From Coprinopsis marcescibilis (Eukaryota > Basidiomycota > Agaricomycetes > Agaricales > Psathyrellaceae): DNA of 64,000 nucleotides. Below, piece by piece: positions 36,466 through 48,460 of the stretch. How positions within the stretch are numbered: position 1 is the stretch's first letter; each line of letters starts with the position of its first letter. A program made the position numbers and the translations under genes. The DNA lies in contig ML210276.1 of the NCBI GenBank assembly GCA_004369085.1, forward strand, positions 1-64,000, written 5' to 3'. The notes beneath the pieces are model-generated. The model saw only the letters and a program-made list of their open reading frames with translations, had not been told where the DNA came from and made no database searches.

Positions 36466-37787
36466 TTTTGGATGGCGTAGCTATTCTCCTGGTACAGCTC
36501 GGTCTGACCTAACTTTCGAGTACTGGTTACTCTTGTAACTTGTTCTGCATTGTTTTCTATGACTTGTGTTTTATTGCTGCTTTCTTATTGCTCTCTTAAA
36601 CCCTAACCGTTCTTTACACCTTGCTCTCTTACTGCTCTCGTTTTCTTGTAATTCATTACTACTCTTAGTCTCTATGTATATCCCCAAGCTAGTTTGTATC
36701 CACTATCCACTTGTATAGATGATTTACGAATGATACTTTGGTTATTTTATTATGATCACTTCGCGTTAAATTACGGCCAAATTCAACCTGAATACCATTT
36801 TAGATGTGGCCAACCACAAAACAAAACTTCACAAGTGAACAGTACTGTACGTAGTTTGTTAAGGCTTACAGCTGCAACGAGAAAAGGACTCAGGCCACAG
36901 GCCTTGGACATGTCGGCACGTAGCGTACAAACGCGGATTTCAGCGTGTCTTTGATTGTCGCTGGGGCATTGTAATGTATTAGGACGTCGAGCCTGCCAGT
37001 GCCTGACAGCTCCATGTCTCTTAGTAGCCGGTTCAAAAGCAAAAGTTCGAAGAATCCAAGTACTTGAATGAATCGATGAATGTATTTCCTGGCGTGAACG
37101 TCCGAAGAGCCGTCAGCCGCATGGTCACTATGTATTGCAATCCGCCCCGAGTGGGCCGCCATAGAACCTGGCTACGAGAACATACCTACCTCGAGGCCTG
37201 TCTTGCAGACGTCACTGTGTAAGATCCTAGATATCAGACCATACAGTTACAAGGCCATGACGGCCGAACACACCTTCCTCCTCTGAATCTAATACCGTCC
37301 GGCCTGAGAAGCTCTAGCCAGCCTCCGACGAAGTTACCTGTTCCTCGAGTCACGCTAAGTGCTTGTAAAGAGGGATCGCAGTTCCCAGAAAGTGGAGAAA
37401 GTGCATAGTAAGTCCACATCGGGGTGGTTAAAGGGAGAGAACACCCAGGGCTGGCTACTCTAGTACTAAAGGTAAGAAGGTTATATAGCAACAACCTGAA
37501 ACACTGACAAGTGAGCGACTTCGTCATCCTCAGTTATAATCCAGCCTTTGAAGTACATCTTTCTGCCAGTTCTGGGATCTCCCTTCGTTCAAGGCAAGTT
37601 CGTTTAAATCATAGTACTAGTGGATTCATACTAGGCCCAGCAAAAGCATCGCGCACGTGCGCATAATGCCAAGGCTATCTTCCCTTGCCATGCGAACACA
37701 TTCGGTTGAACGAGACCCCTGCGAAATTGGGTTCGAGTTGGGGCTTACGCAGACGCAGCGCCTCGAGATTTATCCAAAACGCCTACA
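36466..37787. other. Gene-poor spacer, 1.3 kb
   Basis: Two minus-strand frames (36890-37162, with FIQVLGFFELLLLNRLLRDM; and 37234-37527) were examined. Neither could be assigned or joined. Possibly relics. Confidence 0.4.
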
Positions 37788-38750
37788 ATGTCGCAAGGCG
37801 GCTCGGATATCGTGAAGACACTGCTGAAACACTACCCAACACTACCCGACTCGCAGTTTATCTCACGACTCAACCTCTCCCTCCTCCTCCTCGTAGCATC
37901 AGAAGCCAACTCGGTCCACACTGGAACTGCTATTTTCAAAACCCTCGCGTCTCTCTCCTTCTTTTTCGGTGGGCTATCCCGCGCCTTTGCCAGCAGCGAA
38001 GATGTAAACACCGTCTGGCCCCTCTTGCTCCAACTGGTCAAGGGCGGTCTGCAAGACCGGTTTCAGTTGTTCATGGTCCTGGGCCTTGGGTGTAGTGTAC
38101 TGGGGGACGTCCTTCTCATACCATCCAGGGAAACGTACTACCGTCATGTCCAACCCCAACCACAGCAGCCCCAACCGCAACCACAACCAAAGGGCAAGAA
38201 GAGCAAACTAAAAGGGCCAGTGGCAGTCGCGGCCCCGGAACAGAAAACAGACGGGAAGGAGGTCGAGGAAGGCCAAACGCTTTCATTCAAAGCCGGCACA
38301 TTCTTCTTCGCCCTCGCACACATTGCCTACAGCTTCGCCTTCATCTACGATATCAACCGCACCCCTATCAACTGGGTCTGGTTCGCTGGCGCGTTCAGCT
38401 TGGGCACCGGTGTAAGCCTTGCCCTTGGCGTGTTCAGTGCCAACTCGAGGTTTCTCAACATACCACCTGACATGGCACCCCTTGTTCGATCCTACGTCGG
38501 TATCATCACGACCATGGTTGCAACCGCAAGCGCAACAGATAAAGGATGGCAGAAGATTGTGGGCGCTTGGCTTTTCATGATCAGCGACATGTTCGTCGCC
38601 GTTGACGTTTTCGGCAAGAAGCCTGCGGCAAAGGCTTCCCCGCCAGGTGCGCAGATCATGAAATACGTGGCCAAGCCTGGATGGAGATTCAGAGCCTTTG
38701 GCTGGTGGGCGTATTTCTGGGCTCAGATGATATTGGCGGGAACTATTTGA
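37788..38750 (+). CDS. TMEM86/YhhN family membrane protein
   Basis: A single exon encodes 320 residues. Hydrophobic segments begin LNLSLLLLVASE and continue FKTLASLSFFFGGLSRAFA, FMVLGLGCSVLGDVLLIPS, FFFALAHIAYSFAFIYD, WVWFAGAFSLGTGVSLALGV, IITTMVATASA, IVGAWLFMISDMFVAVDVF and WWAYFWAQMILAGTI. The GD in the third segment, the AHIAY segment and the SDMFVAVD segment are the conserved acidic and His positions of the YhhN/TMEM86 family. In animals TMEM86 is lysoplasmalogenase; in fungi the substrate is not established. A Pro/Gln- and Lys-rich loop of about 45 residues (HVQPQPQQPQPQPQPKGKK) sits between helices 3 and 4. The stop lies 37 bp from the stop of the convergent aldolase gene. Confidence 0.85.
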   Translation: MSQGGSDIVKTLLKHYPTLPDSQFISRLNLSLLLLVASEANSVHTGTAIFKTLASLSFFFGGLSRAFASSEDVNTVWPLLLQLVKGGLQDRFQLFMVLGLGCSVLGDVLLIPSRETYYRHVQPQPQQPQPQPQPKGKKSKLKGPVAVAAPEQKTDGKEVEEGQTLSFKAGTFFFALAHIAYSFAFIYDINRTPINWVWFAGAFSLGTGVSLALGVFSANSRFLNIPPDMAPLVRSYVGIITTMVATASATDKGWQKIVGAWLFMISDMFVAVDVFGKKPAAKASPPGAQIMKYVAKPGWRFRAFGWWAYFWAQMILAGTI

Positions 38751-38787
38751 ACATGTAAAAAGGTACTATAAAGTACTGGATGCCTAT

Positions 38788-39905
38788 CTATAATTCGCAA
38801 TTCTTCTCGGCGTCGATCAGCTGAAGGATGACCTTGTAGTGTGGGTTCACATCGAGAGCCTCAGGGTTTCCACTCTTAAGCGGGCCCCGTACGAAGGGTT
38901 GTCCATACCCAAAATGCGTGGACACAATCGCCTTGATGCCGCCAATACCCCCAATTTTCGAGGCTGCCCAATCCGCGTGGCCAAGCAAAGCTTGAAGTGC
39001 CATAACTTCCTCAGCCTTGCCTTCTTTCCACAATCGGTACACCTTGACATGTAACTTGGGTGCAATGTTGACAAGGGCGGCGATGACGCCAGCACTGCCT
39101 GCGTTCAAGCCGTGAACATACGCATCGCTTCTGCCGGAAAAGGTGGCGAAGGACGACGAGGGAAGTGTGGACGCGACGCGTTGTATTTTCCCAATGTTGC
39201 CACATGACAGCTTGGTCCCGACAATGTTAGGATGCGTAGCCAAAGCCAAGACTGTATCAGAGTCGAGGTCAATCCCTGCAGTGACACCAGGGAAGTTGTA
39301 TATCATGGTAGGGATCGGGGAGGCATCTGCGACCTGCATTATCCGTCAGACCCGATCTCATAGTATTAGGACGCGGTTAAAAAAAAAAGGACATGTACCT
39401 CTCTATGGAACCTGACGATGTTATCGAGGGTCATCAACTTGGGCCAGACGCCTGGTGTTAGCACCAAGGCATGTGAAGCTCCCGCCTTGTGAGCATCTTC
39501 GTTGAGTTTCTTGGTTTCGCGAGTGGATTGGCCACCAGTTCCAACAATAACAAGCACGTTCTGGAAGCCGGCCTGGTCGAGGGTCTCTCTAGTTAGCGAT
39601 ATAGCCTGTTTTCTTTCATCGTGAGATCTAGAAAGGGTTTGAGCCTGCCGGTATTAATTGAGGCCCGCGCGAAAAGACTAACAGGTGTTGAGCCTCGCCA
39701 TTGGATCCTTGTACAAGGATACCAGTCACCCCTCCCTGTAACCACAATTACCAAGTTGAAACCAGCACTCAGGCAAGGGAAAAGCACGGTCTACCTCAGC
39801 AAGTCGGAGAACATGAGCCTTGATTGCAGTGATGTCGAACTCTTCGTTCTCGTCGAAGAAAAGCACAGCAGGAACGTAAACGCCGGGCGGAGGGGGTGCC
39901 GCCAT
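38788..39905 (-). CDS. DapA/DHDPS-family aldolase
   Basis: Multi-exon gene. ATG at 39903-39905 (MAAPPPPGVYVPAVLFF). The family pattern is complete: GILVQGSNGEAQHL joined by splicing to SHDERKQAISLTRETL, then VLIVGTGG-like VLVIVGTGGQST, the Tyr motif TMIYNFPGVTAG and the Schiff-base Lys in NIVGTKLSCGN. C-terminal helices begin FSGRSDAYVHGLNAG. TAG at 38788-38790. The class I aldolase fold makes or cleaves 2-keto acids. Eukaryotic fungi lack the DAP lysine route, so a role as 4-hydroxy-2-oxoglutarate or 2-keto-3-deoxy sugar acid aldolase is more likely than DHDPS. SNGE in place of the TTGE typical of DHDPS fits that. Intron-rich. Confidence 0.85.
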
Positions 39906-40511
39906 GATAGGTTGGTGGCTGACGCAAGGGTGGCTCACTTCAATCGATGGGACGAGGTCAATCGATTCATGACACTGCAAGAAGAGGATACGGTCTTTAT
40001 AGCGATAGTTTACCAGGATCCGAATCCCCGTGATCGATTGGTGGGTCTCAAGGTAAGGAAGACGCCGCTCATGGCACCCAGTGAGGATCCAGGATCCCCT
40101 AGTATTAAAAAGGAAGTACACTTGCTCAGAGCAGAACACATGAATCCTGGTAGAAGATCAGTTCGAGCTTGAAAGGAAAAGAGCTGCAACCACGTACTTG
40201 TCGAAGATAGCGCAAACCTCTCCCTCGTTCACCATCTTGAAAACATGGCTCCTTCGATTATTTTTATGGTAGCTTTGCAGTTTCTCAGCCCTCAATAGGC
40301 AGCGAACAGAAGATTAAATGGCCCAAATGCCCATTTTGAATGTGGTCACATCGTGGTCGAAAGACAAGGATTAGCAAACACAAATTTCTTAGTGTTTGGC
40401 CGCCATAAACATTATCTTCCTTCTCTCCCGCGACCACGGCAGCGACAGCGACCCGACCACGGTCGTTTGCCACAACCACAACCACATTTCTCCATCCGCA
40501 CTGCAGCAGGA
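39906..40511. promoter_or_regulatory. Divergent promoter region, aldolase and Mgm1
   Basis: 606 bp between the two ATGs. No named element was recognised. Confidence 0.4.
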
Positions 40512-43500
40512 ATGTTGTCTTTGGCCAAAAGGAGGGCCACCAGCGGACTGGCGACTTCCAAAACAGTTACCTATGGGTTGAACGCTGCTGCGCGCCAGCG
40601 ACTAGAGTCAAGTCGTCCAGTACATCGACAATTCACCACACTCCTTGCATCAGGCTCGATTAGAAGAACGTACTCAACACCGGCGCACTCGTTAAGACAT
40701 GTACAAGCTCGCACTTTGTCGTATTCGGCTATCCCGAGGTTCCTTGCCCGCGCGTTCCGGGTCCCAATCGCGGGTGCGACAGTAGGCGCTGGAGGCATTG
40801 GTTACGCAAATTACAAGTTCGAAGGTCCGTGAATCGGGCACGATAATCGTTTACCAGGACTAACTGTGTCACACAGAAGTGAGAAAGACGACAGACGCAT
40901 GGATAAACACTGCAAAGGATACGGCAACTGGCATTTTCTCTACAGCCTCGGATGGGGTGTCCGCTATCACTTCTCAGCTTTCAGAGCTCAAACTTCCAGA
41001 AATTCCTGTAGTTGAAGCGCCAAAGTTTCTGAAGGATCTCTTTGCTTCAATGCAAGGTGGAGAGGACGGCAAACGGAATGAGAACCAGGATGAAGATGGC
41101 GACGGCCCAAATAATAGGTCACCCAAAGAAGATGCAGCAGCAGTAGCTGCACTCTTGGCTGCCACCATGTCTTCACCTCACGAAGAACCCACATCCAAAC
41201 CTGACGTCGGCGACAACGGTCTCATGCACCTCACCAAGAAACTCATTGAAATTCGGACCATGCTCCTCAGCATAGACCAAAGTGATGCCCTCAAACTTCC
41301 CAGCATCGTCGTCATTGGGAGCCAAAGCTCAGGGAAGAGCTCCGTCCTCGAATCCATAGTCGGGCACGAATTCCTGCCCAAAGGCAACAACATGGTCACC
41401 CGTCGACCAATCGAACTTACCCTCATCCACACGCCAGCCAAACCCGGTGCAAAAGGTTCAGTCGAGTACGGCGAATTCCCTGGCCTAGGCATGGGCAGAA
41501 TAACGAACTTTGCTGACATTCAGCGTACGCTCACCGACCTCAACCTCTCGGTCCCCGCCGAACAAGCAGTCTCGAACGACCCCATCGAGCTCCGCATCTA
41601 CTCGCCCAACGTCCCCGACCTCACACTCATCGACCTCCCTGGTTACGTCCAAATCCCCTCCCTGGACCAACCAGAAACACTCAAAGAACAAATCAGCGCT
41701 CTCTGCGACAAGTACATTCGTGAACCCAACATCATCCTCGCCGTCTGTGCCGCCGACGTCGATTTGGCCAACTCGCCCGCTTTGAGGGCCAGCCGCAAAG
41801 TGGACCCCCTCGGCCTCCGTACAATTGGTGTCATTACAAAGATGGATCTCGTCCCCCCTGAACAAGGTGCCCAAATCCTTTCCAACAACCGATACCCTCT
41901 GCATTTAGGATACGTCGGCGTGGTATCCAAGACTGCTTCCCGTGACTCTGGCAAGGACTCAAAAGCCGTTGTCGCCAGGAAGGCCGAGGCAGATTTCTTT
42001 GGCCGGAACCGTGACGTATTCTACGCGTCAACCTCATTGATGGTCGGCACCGATGTCTTGCGCCGTCGGCTGATGCAGGTTTTGGAATCCTCCATGGCCT
42101 CATCGCTCCACGGCATCACGAACGCGGTCCAGCTAGAGCTGGAAGAAGCCTCGTACCAGTTCAAAGTGCAATACAACGACAGACGCATCTCTCCCGAATC
42201 ATACGTTGCCGAAGCTATGGACACTTTGAAACTACGCTTCCAGAAAGCCACCGAACAGTTCAAGCGGCCGATCATCCGTGCAAAGCTGAAGGGCATGCTG
42301 GACGAAAAGGTCATGGACGTCCTCGAGCAGCTGTACTGGCTTGATAAACGCTCTCCCGAGCTAGGGAACTTGGGAAATGACCCGAGATTGAAGTCGGAGG
42401 ATGTGGAGCCTTACTGGAAGCACAAACTGGAAGCCGCCTCCTCTCTGTTGACAAAATCTGGCGTTGGACGGGATTCGACTGCTTTGGTTGCAGACGGATT
42501 GCGCTCCCTCATCGACTCTATAGCTACTGGCGAGCCTTTCAACTGCCATCCCCGTGCCACCGAACGACTCATCCAGTTCAGCCACGCAATTCTTCGCGAC
42601 CGAATTGGTGTGACATCCGATCAGGTTGAGAACTGCATCAAGCCCTTCAAATATGACGTCGATGTCGAACCGCGAGAATGGGAAGCTGGCCGCGAGCGCA
42701 GTGTCGAGCTGTACGAAAAGGAGCTTGGAATGTGCGAAAGCAAGCTGTCTGAAATCAGGAAGAAGGTTGGTGGAAGCAGGAGGCTTGGTAACTTGATTGG
42801 CTACGTTAAGACCTTGGAAGACAAGCAAAAGCAAAGGGAGAAGGAGAGAGCAGCGAAGCGACTGGAGAATGGACTCGAGGAAGCACCACCTTCGTCATCC
42901 CAGCAATTGGAACTTGACGATTCACCAGAATCATACAAGTACCCTCCTGCTCAAGTTATTGATGGTGAGCGTCGAATTCTTAGGGGGACATTGACCATGC
43001 ATTGACTATTTTTTTCCTGCAGCTCGGGTTGCGATGATGTACAGCGAACGCCTCAACATTCTCAAGCTCCGTCTGGCAGCCTTGAAGTCGAAGCGGTGTA
43101 AAGCAGGACCACATAGCGACGTCTTCTGTCCGGAAGCGTTCTTGAACGTTGTCGCAGACAAGCTTGCCTATACCTCTTCTCTCTTCATCAACATCGAATT
43201 GCTAGAGCACTTCTTCTACCAGGTCAGTCTTCTCTGATTCCTTCCTCTAAGCCCGTTTAATGACGTCATGTCGATGTCCAGTTCCCTCGTGAGATCGATT
43301 CACGTCTGCTATACGACCTTGACCGCAAGGAAATTGTCGACTTTGCACGGGAGAATCCTGTAGTGAGGAGGCATTTGGATCTGCAAGAGCGGAAAGATAA
43401 ACTCGAAGAGGTGAGAGCGCGCGAATATGCAGAATTTGGATCCTTCGTACTAACCTCCTATGATAGGTCATGAAGCAACTTAACAGTCTTTCAACTCTCC

Positions 43501-43559
43501 GCGCAGACCCACAGCCCACACCTAGACGCCAACGAGGTCTCTTTGGCAAAGTTTTCTAA
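40512..43559 (+). CDS. Mitochondrial dynamin-like GTPase Mgm1/OPA1
   Basis: Large GTPase of the inner mitochondrial membrane needed for fusion and crista shape. ATG at 40512 ([13 protein letters not shown]) starts a long Arg/Ser-rich presequence. A hydrophobic segment [18 protein letters not shown] ends exon 1; intron 40825-40876. A second hydrophobic stretch [12 protein letters not shown] resembles the rhomboid-cleavage segment that gives the short form. GTPase motifs: G1 [10 protein letters not shown]2 Thr in VTRRPIE, G3 DLPGY, G4 TKMD. The middle domain and stalk follow, then [20 protein letters not shown] and a C-terminal effector region [19 protein letters not shown], ending RGLFGKVF with TAA at 43557-43559. 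Three further short introns lie after 42965. The bulk of the gene is one exon of about 2.1 kb. Confidence 0.95.
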
Positions 43560-43982
43560 TAATTTTCTATATCTTTAGTAATTGTCCTCGCATTGTACCC
43601 TATGCATCAACACATTATTCCCCACTTCGTTCGCTCTTCTTGGTTTACCCTTACCCAATACACCCAGCTCATTCTTACACACGTTACACGTGGATATACT
43701 TCCTTGATATGCGACATCTTAACGAGTTTGTTACGACTAGTAAATACCTTCCCCATGCTAGAATAATCACACGACTGTTCCTTTTCTCCATGTGTGATAG
43801 CGATACATCATACAAGCTGATAAAGCGCATTGGTAACAAGAGACGGAACGCCGCGGTGGCCGGGTGAACGATTTCACATAGGGAGAAAGAATCAACAAAG
43901 CATTGCATTAGCATAAAAGAATCCAGGTTATGATAGGGATATAAGGTAGATGGTATCCATGTGTCTGAGGTTGCACAGTAAT
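43560..43982. other. Convergent 3' flanks, Mgm1 and SCP2 genes
   Basis: 423 bp with 3' UTR sequence of both genes. No gene recognised. Confidence 0.45.
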
Positions 43983-44630
43983 TTACAGTTTTGCTTTTGC
44001 GCCCTGTTCATACCGGACGCGTCAACAAATGCGCATGAAATAACAGGGAAAACGGAGCATACCTTGAGGACACCGTCGAGCTTGGTAGCGAGCATCATGT
44101 TGCCCTTAGTCTTGAGCTTGCCGGTCATGTAGGCTTTCTGGCCGTTGAGCTACAGGAACGAAGGAAGCAACTTTGGTTAGCCGGCCCAAGGTGAACAAAT
44201 AGAGTAACCATACCTTTCCCTCGGAGAGCTCAATGAGAGTCTCGTCGCTGAGGATGATGGTGACATCAGCCTTGGGGGTGGCCTTGCCCTTGTAGACGCT
44301 TCCAGTCTTCTTCAAGTCAATGGTCCATGTGGCAGTCTCCTTGCCGTTGTTGACCTGGAGTTCGAAGATACCGTTGTTCTGTCGAAAGTGCGCAGCGTTA
44401 AGCCAATACATTTAACATGTAGACAAGAGAAGAGCGCACCTTCTTGATCTCCTTCTGCTTCTCTTCGTCGCTGTATTTCGAGAAGGCGGTCTCGAGACCA
44501 GCAATGAGCTCAGAAGCCTAGTACAATTTAGAACGGAAGTGGAGGATCCAAGCATAAATATCAGCAAAAGACACCATTTCCCCATTATTTCGCGCCGTAC
44601 CTTGAATCCAGGAACCTTGATGTCTGACAT
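43983..44630 (-). CDS. SCP2 sterol-carrier domain protein, peroxisomal
   Basis: Single-domain SCP2 protein of about 125 residues. ATG at 44628-44630 (MSDIKVPGFKASEL). It contains GIFELQVNNGKETATWTIDL, KADVTIILSDETLIELSEGK, and LNGQKAYMTGKLKTKGNM. The last exon (43983-44003) joins LDGVLK to GAKAKL and TAA after a 59-bp intron (44004-44062). The terminal tripeptide AKL is a type 1 peroxisomal targeting signal. Without that splice the reading frame runs on through unrelated codons and the signal is lost. SCP2 domains bind sterols, fatty acids and acyl-CoAs and support peroxisomal lipid metabolism. Confidence 0.92.
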
Positions 44631-45968
44631 GATGTAATGAACGACGAAGAGAAAGCAAAGGAGGAAGGTGTATGCGCTGGGGAAACCTGGGGTTTTATGT
44701 TTTGTGGGACTGGCATATGATTCCTAGTAGACCCAGCTAGCGTGGCATGTGATCTTCGATGTCTCTGCGAGACTTATCTGATAAGATCAAACCCCTAACA
44801 ATCCTCCCGTTTCAACTTCGCAAGGTTAAACGTTAAACCCTGGAGATTCGGCCTTCGAGGATTCCAATTCTGACATATTGACGGGTGGCGGACTTGTTGT
44901 GGGATTGGTGTCAAGATTTAGAGAGAAGGGTAGATCCATGTCCGTCGTGCATACAGAGTTCACCGACTTGCGCGATGATGGCATTCGAACAAAGGACTAA
45001 GCCCAGCTTTTATATTGCAGGGTATATAGGACTTAGTATGACGCCGTACAGGTTCCAAGTTCAAAGAGGTCGCCTCTCAGGCTGCAACCATCTGATTTTC
45101 TTGTTTTTAACGCTGATTGGACAGGTCTACGACTTGTCCATAGCTGTTGGCAGTCCGCTGTAAATGTGGGTCCAGACATGGTGCCCCAGGTAAGACAAGA
45201 TGGCCACTTATAATGATGATGCTACGAATGGCAGGCCAAATCCGAATTCCCCGTAATCCGATGTGGCCTTTGCATGGCTTAGACTCTCATGGGACTGAGT
45301 ATATTGATCACTCTGGAGCCTCGGCCTAACCTCCTGATAGTGCGACTACGCACGGTCTAGCCTCGTTATAACGAGCTGAAATGGGGAGGGGACTTTGATC
45401 GAACAGCCTCCACCAACGTGCCGATGGAATAGAGAGAGTTACACGTTCAGAAGCATCCTCCGCCCTTATTTCCGTTACTAATAGGCCCTCTAGCGTTTAG
45501 TGACAAGACCTTTGAGACGTTCAGGTAGCCCATGCGTTTGTAATGAGCGCTTAAAACTGCAAATATACGTCAAGACAAGATCCGCCGGCGGTTAATGGAC
45601 AAGCCGCATGTGCCGTGAGCGCCCTCTCAAAGTTTGGCTGGTTACTACTGGGTTAATAAATCTCTAGTCAGAATAACAAATGATGCTGGGCCTGTACGGT
45701 CGCTGAGGGCGCTTGATATGTTGTCTAGAGACTTCTGGCTTCGATATTGCGAGAGAAGCAAGGACACAAACGCGGCCCCACAAACGTTGAAGTGACCAAA
45801 ACAAGGCCCAAAAGGGAAACATCGTGGCCCAGGCACACAATAACCTCCTTTCTTCCCACCGGTCAACTCTACAACCTGCACATATCTGCCCGACAACTTG
45901 AACGCCTTCGCCAACCATTTATCGGCTCTCCATAACTCAACGAGCCATTCACCTCGAGTCGACAAGGA
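44631..45968. other. Intergenic region, 1.3 kb, divergent genes
   Basis: Between the SCP2 gene (minus) and Maf1 (plus). A 92-codon plus frame (44885-45163) and a 106-codon minus frame (45645-45965) have no recognisable content. Confidence 0.45.
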
Positions 45969-47054
45969 ATGAAGTATATCGAAATCCCCGCACTATCACG
46001 CCTCGCCCAATCATTGACGCACGAAGGCCCAGAATGCGACGTCCACACCCGCCTCGAAGCTTATAGTTGCAAGAACATCAAACGCGACAAGAAACTCTTT
46101 AAATCCCTCGAAGACCAATATCAGGAGGATGTCAGCAATTCACCTCCGCTGCCTTCCTGGATGGCCCAGAGCAAAGAGGCTGAAATGACACCTTTCGGAC
46201 CAATAGACAAGCAGGCGTCGCGCAAGACCCTTTATCTCCTAATTTCCACCCTCAATATCGCCTTTCCAGACCACGACTTCACTGACGTGCGCTCGACACA
46301 ATTTTCGAAGGAGGAAAGCGGCGCCAGCGTCCTAAATGCTTTGAGCAACACCTTGGTGTCACCCCACAGAGCTGGCAGCAACGCGCCGCGCTCATACTCG
46401 TCCTACCCCCCAACATCGTCCGATTTCTTCCCGTCATCCATCTCAAGTTCGACTTCACCCTTCGACAAGCCAATCACAAGTCCTCTGGCTCCACCTCCGA
46501 TAGTGTCAGGCACCCACCCTTCCCTCTTCCGTCTAATAGACGAAGTGATAGGCCTGTCTGACTGCGAGGTGTACTCATACAACCCAGAAATCGATGCTGA
46601 TCCTCACGCCAACGACTTTTCTGATGATGAAGATGACGTCGCCTCGGTCGGAGATGAGACATCGTCAGGAGATGACGATCCTACCTTCGAGTTCGACAAC
46701 TATGACATCGACGAACGGCGGAGTTCAAGTCGAAGTAGGGCCAGGATGCCACCGCCCACTCCTCGAGCCGCTGTAAGGCACACATTTACCGACGACTTCA
46801 GCTATGACACCGTCCAATTCAAACGCCGGGGAGCTCTGCTTTGGTCATCCCATTGGTTCTTCCTCAGCCGCAAGTTGAAGCGTATTCTCTTCGTGTCGGT
46901 CTGGGCCAGGTCGAAGGGAATCGGCAGATATTATGTCGACTTTGACGATGAATACGAGGTGGAAACGGTCAGGGACTTGAAGCACGAACGGTTCCTGGGC
47001 TGGGAGGGGGCTGTTGGGGCTGGCGCCCGAGCGCTCGGTCTCAAGGGATATTAG
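45969..47054 (+). CDS. Maf1, repressor of RNA polymerase III
   Basis: A single exon encodes 361 residues. The N-terminal box begins MKYIEIPALSRLAQSL and includes RLEAYSCKNIKRDKKLFKSL. After a short gap, SRKTLYLLISTLNIAFPDHD and a long Ser/Pro-rich linker (about 120-180) follow. SLFRLIDEVIGLSDCEVYSY and an acidic stretch (DDEDDVASVGDE) lead into the last box, LLWSSHWFFLSRKLKRILFV and IGRYYVDFDDEYEVE. This matches the A-B-C box order of Maf1. Maf1 is phosphorylated by TOR/PKA-type signalling when nutrients are present and blocks Pol III when they are not; the Ser-rich linker is the expected target. TAG at 47052-47054. Confidence 0.94.
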   Translation: MKYIEIPALSRLAQSLTHEGPECDVHTRLEAYSCKNIKRDKKLFKSLEDQYQEDVSNSPPLPSWMAQSKEAEMTPFGPIDKQASRKTLYLLISTLNIAFPDHDFTDVRSTQFSKEESGASVLNALSNTLVSPHRAGSNAPRSYSSYPPTSSDFFPSSISSSTSPFDKPITSPLAPPPIVSGTHPSLFRLIDEVIGLSDCEVYSYNPEIDADPHANDFSDDEDDVASVGDETSSGDDDPTFEFDNYDIDERRSSSRSRARMPPPTPRAAVRHTFTDDFSYDTVQFKRRGALLWSSHWFFLSRKLKRILFVSVWARSKGIGRYYVDFDDEYEVETVRDLKHERFLGWEGAVGAGARALGLKGY

Positions 47055-48460
47055 CCTCGTGCGTTATCCTGTGAGAAAGCTTTTCACTCTTTCGTTGACC
47101 TGAATCTCATTTAATGGATACCCAGTTCGCCATATACCTGCCTGGTTATACCGAATTTCGAAGCGTTGTTATGCCTTGGGTCTACCTTCGTCTTCTTGCT
47201 TGTACTCTATTTGCCTTATGCTTTATTCGTTCTTGGTCATATGTGTATTCATAATGGACTTGGGTGCTCACCTTCTATGCCTTTCTGCCTTCCTATTCCC
47301 GTAATTATACATGTACTCTTTCGTATTGGATTTTGAACGATCTCTCTTGCCTCTTCGCTGTTCAGGGCTTGCTCTCGACAAAACCGGTTTCGGGAAGCCA
47401 GCAATATCATCGTTGAAGGAGAAGTGTGTGACAACGCACCCAGAGTGTGATTTATGACCCCCTAGGTCCAGTCGTCCGATAAAAGTCGAGATATAACTTG
47501 AAGTCTTCAAGCAATGATCATGGGAAGAGCACCTAATGCCTCCAGAATAACAAAAGCTGAGAGCGACTTTGCGAAACCTGAGCAGCGAATACAGAGCTGA
47601 ATCAAAGGGTATCATTTGTCGCTCATACACAGACAGTTCTGTGTCAGAGTGAATCTGACTCGAAGCAAAAAGATGGATCAACTCTCGTAACCCCAGTGCC
47701 AATCGCCTTTCGGGATTAGATGGGGGTCCAGGAGATCAAGAACGCATTGTCACCGAAAATGAGGAGTTCTGACCCTGCCAAGTCCTGCAGCTCGAGAACG
47801 AGTCTCTAGCTACATCCTCACCCAAATTCTAGTGTCAAGTGTTGTCGAATTCGTAAGATTCGAGACTGCATAGTACAGATCGAAGCTTTGGAAAACTTTT
47901 GTCTTGAGGGGAGCCTCGCGACTGATCGTGCACGTGACCGTCTCTTTCTCCGACTTGGCCAATCAGTCAGAAATTGGCAGGGGATGTCCACTGGTCCATC
48001 AGTGCTAAGCGCTAAGTAACAGCAAGCTGCAGCAAGGGCTTCGGTCCTATCAAGACCACAACTATGACATAGTCCAATTGTGCTTAAACGCGAATTCGGG
48101 ATCAGGAAATATCCGCTCCATGTATGTATCCGAGTCTGTCTTTTCGCCCAGATGGCCATTGGATCTATGAGCTTTGGGCTCGTTGCGACTCAGATTGTTC
48201 AAGGAGGTCAGAGCTCCCATCTTTCCCCAGTCCTCCGAATGGCACATGTCACCCACCTTGTAAACTATCAGTACTTTCATCTGCCACAAATGCCTCCTAA
48301 GTTGTCACGGGCCGAAACGCGCACCCAGAACACGACCAATTCAAGTTCTATCTGCCGTTGTGTGGGCCGTCCTCGGAAAACAACCGCGGTGTAAGCAGGT
48401 GTAAGCATATGTAGAAAGGTTGAATAAAAGTGGGTCGCGGCATAGTCCAAACCTAGTTAC
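47055..48460. other. Convergent spacer, 1.4 kb
   Basis: Minus frames at 47268-47702 (144 codons) and 47818-48159 (113 codons) and a plus frame at 48080-48394 were examined. None has a recognisable domain or consistent splice partners. Confidence 0.45.

Noticed and set aside
41485..41904. Long minus ORFs within the Mgm1 gene
   Set aside because: Antisense shadows of a GC-rich coding exon with clear dynamin motifs.
47268..48394. Overlapping 100-144 codon ORFs in the Maf1 3' flank
   Set aside because: No recognisable motif, no consistent splice partners, and open on both strands.
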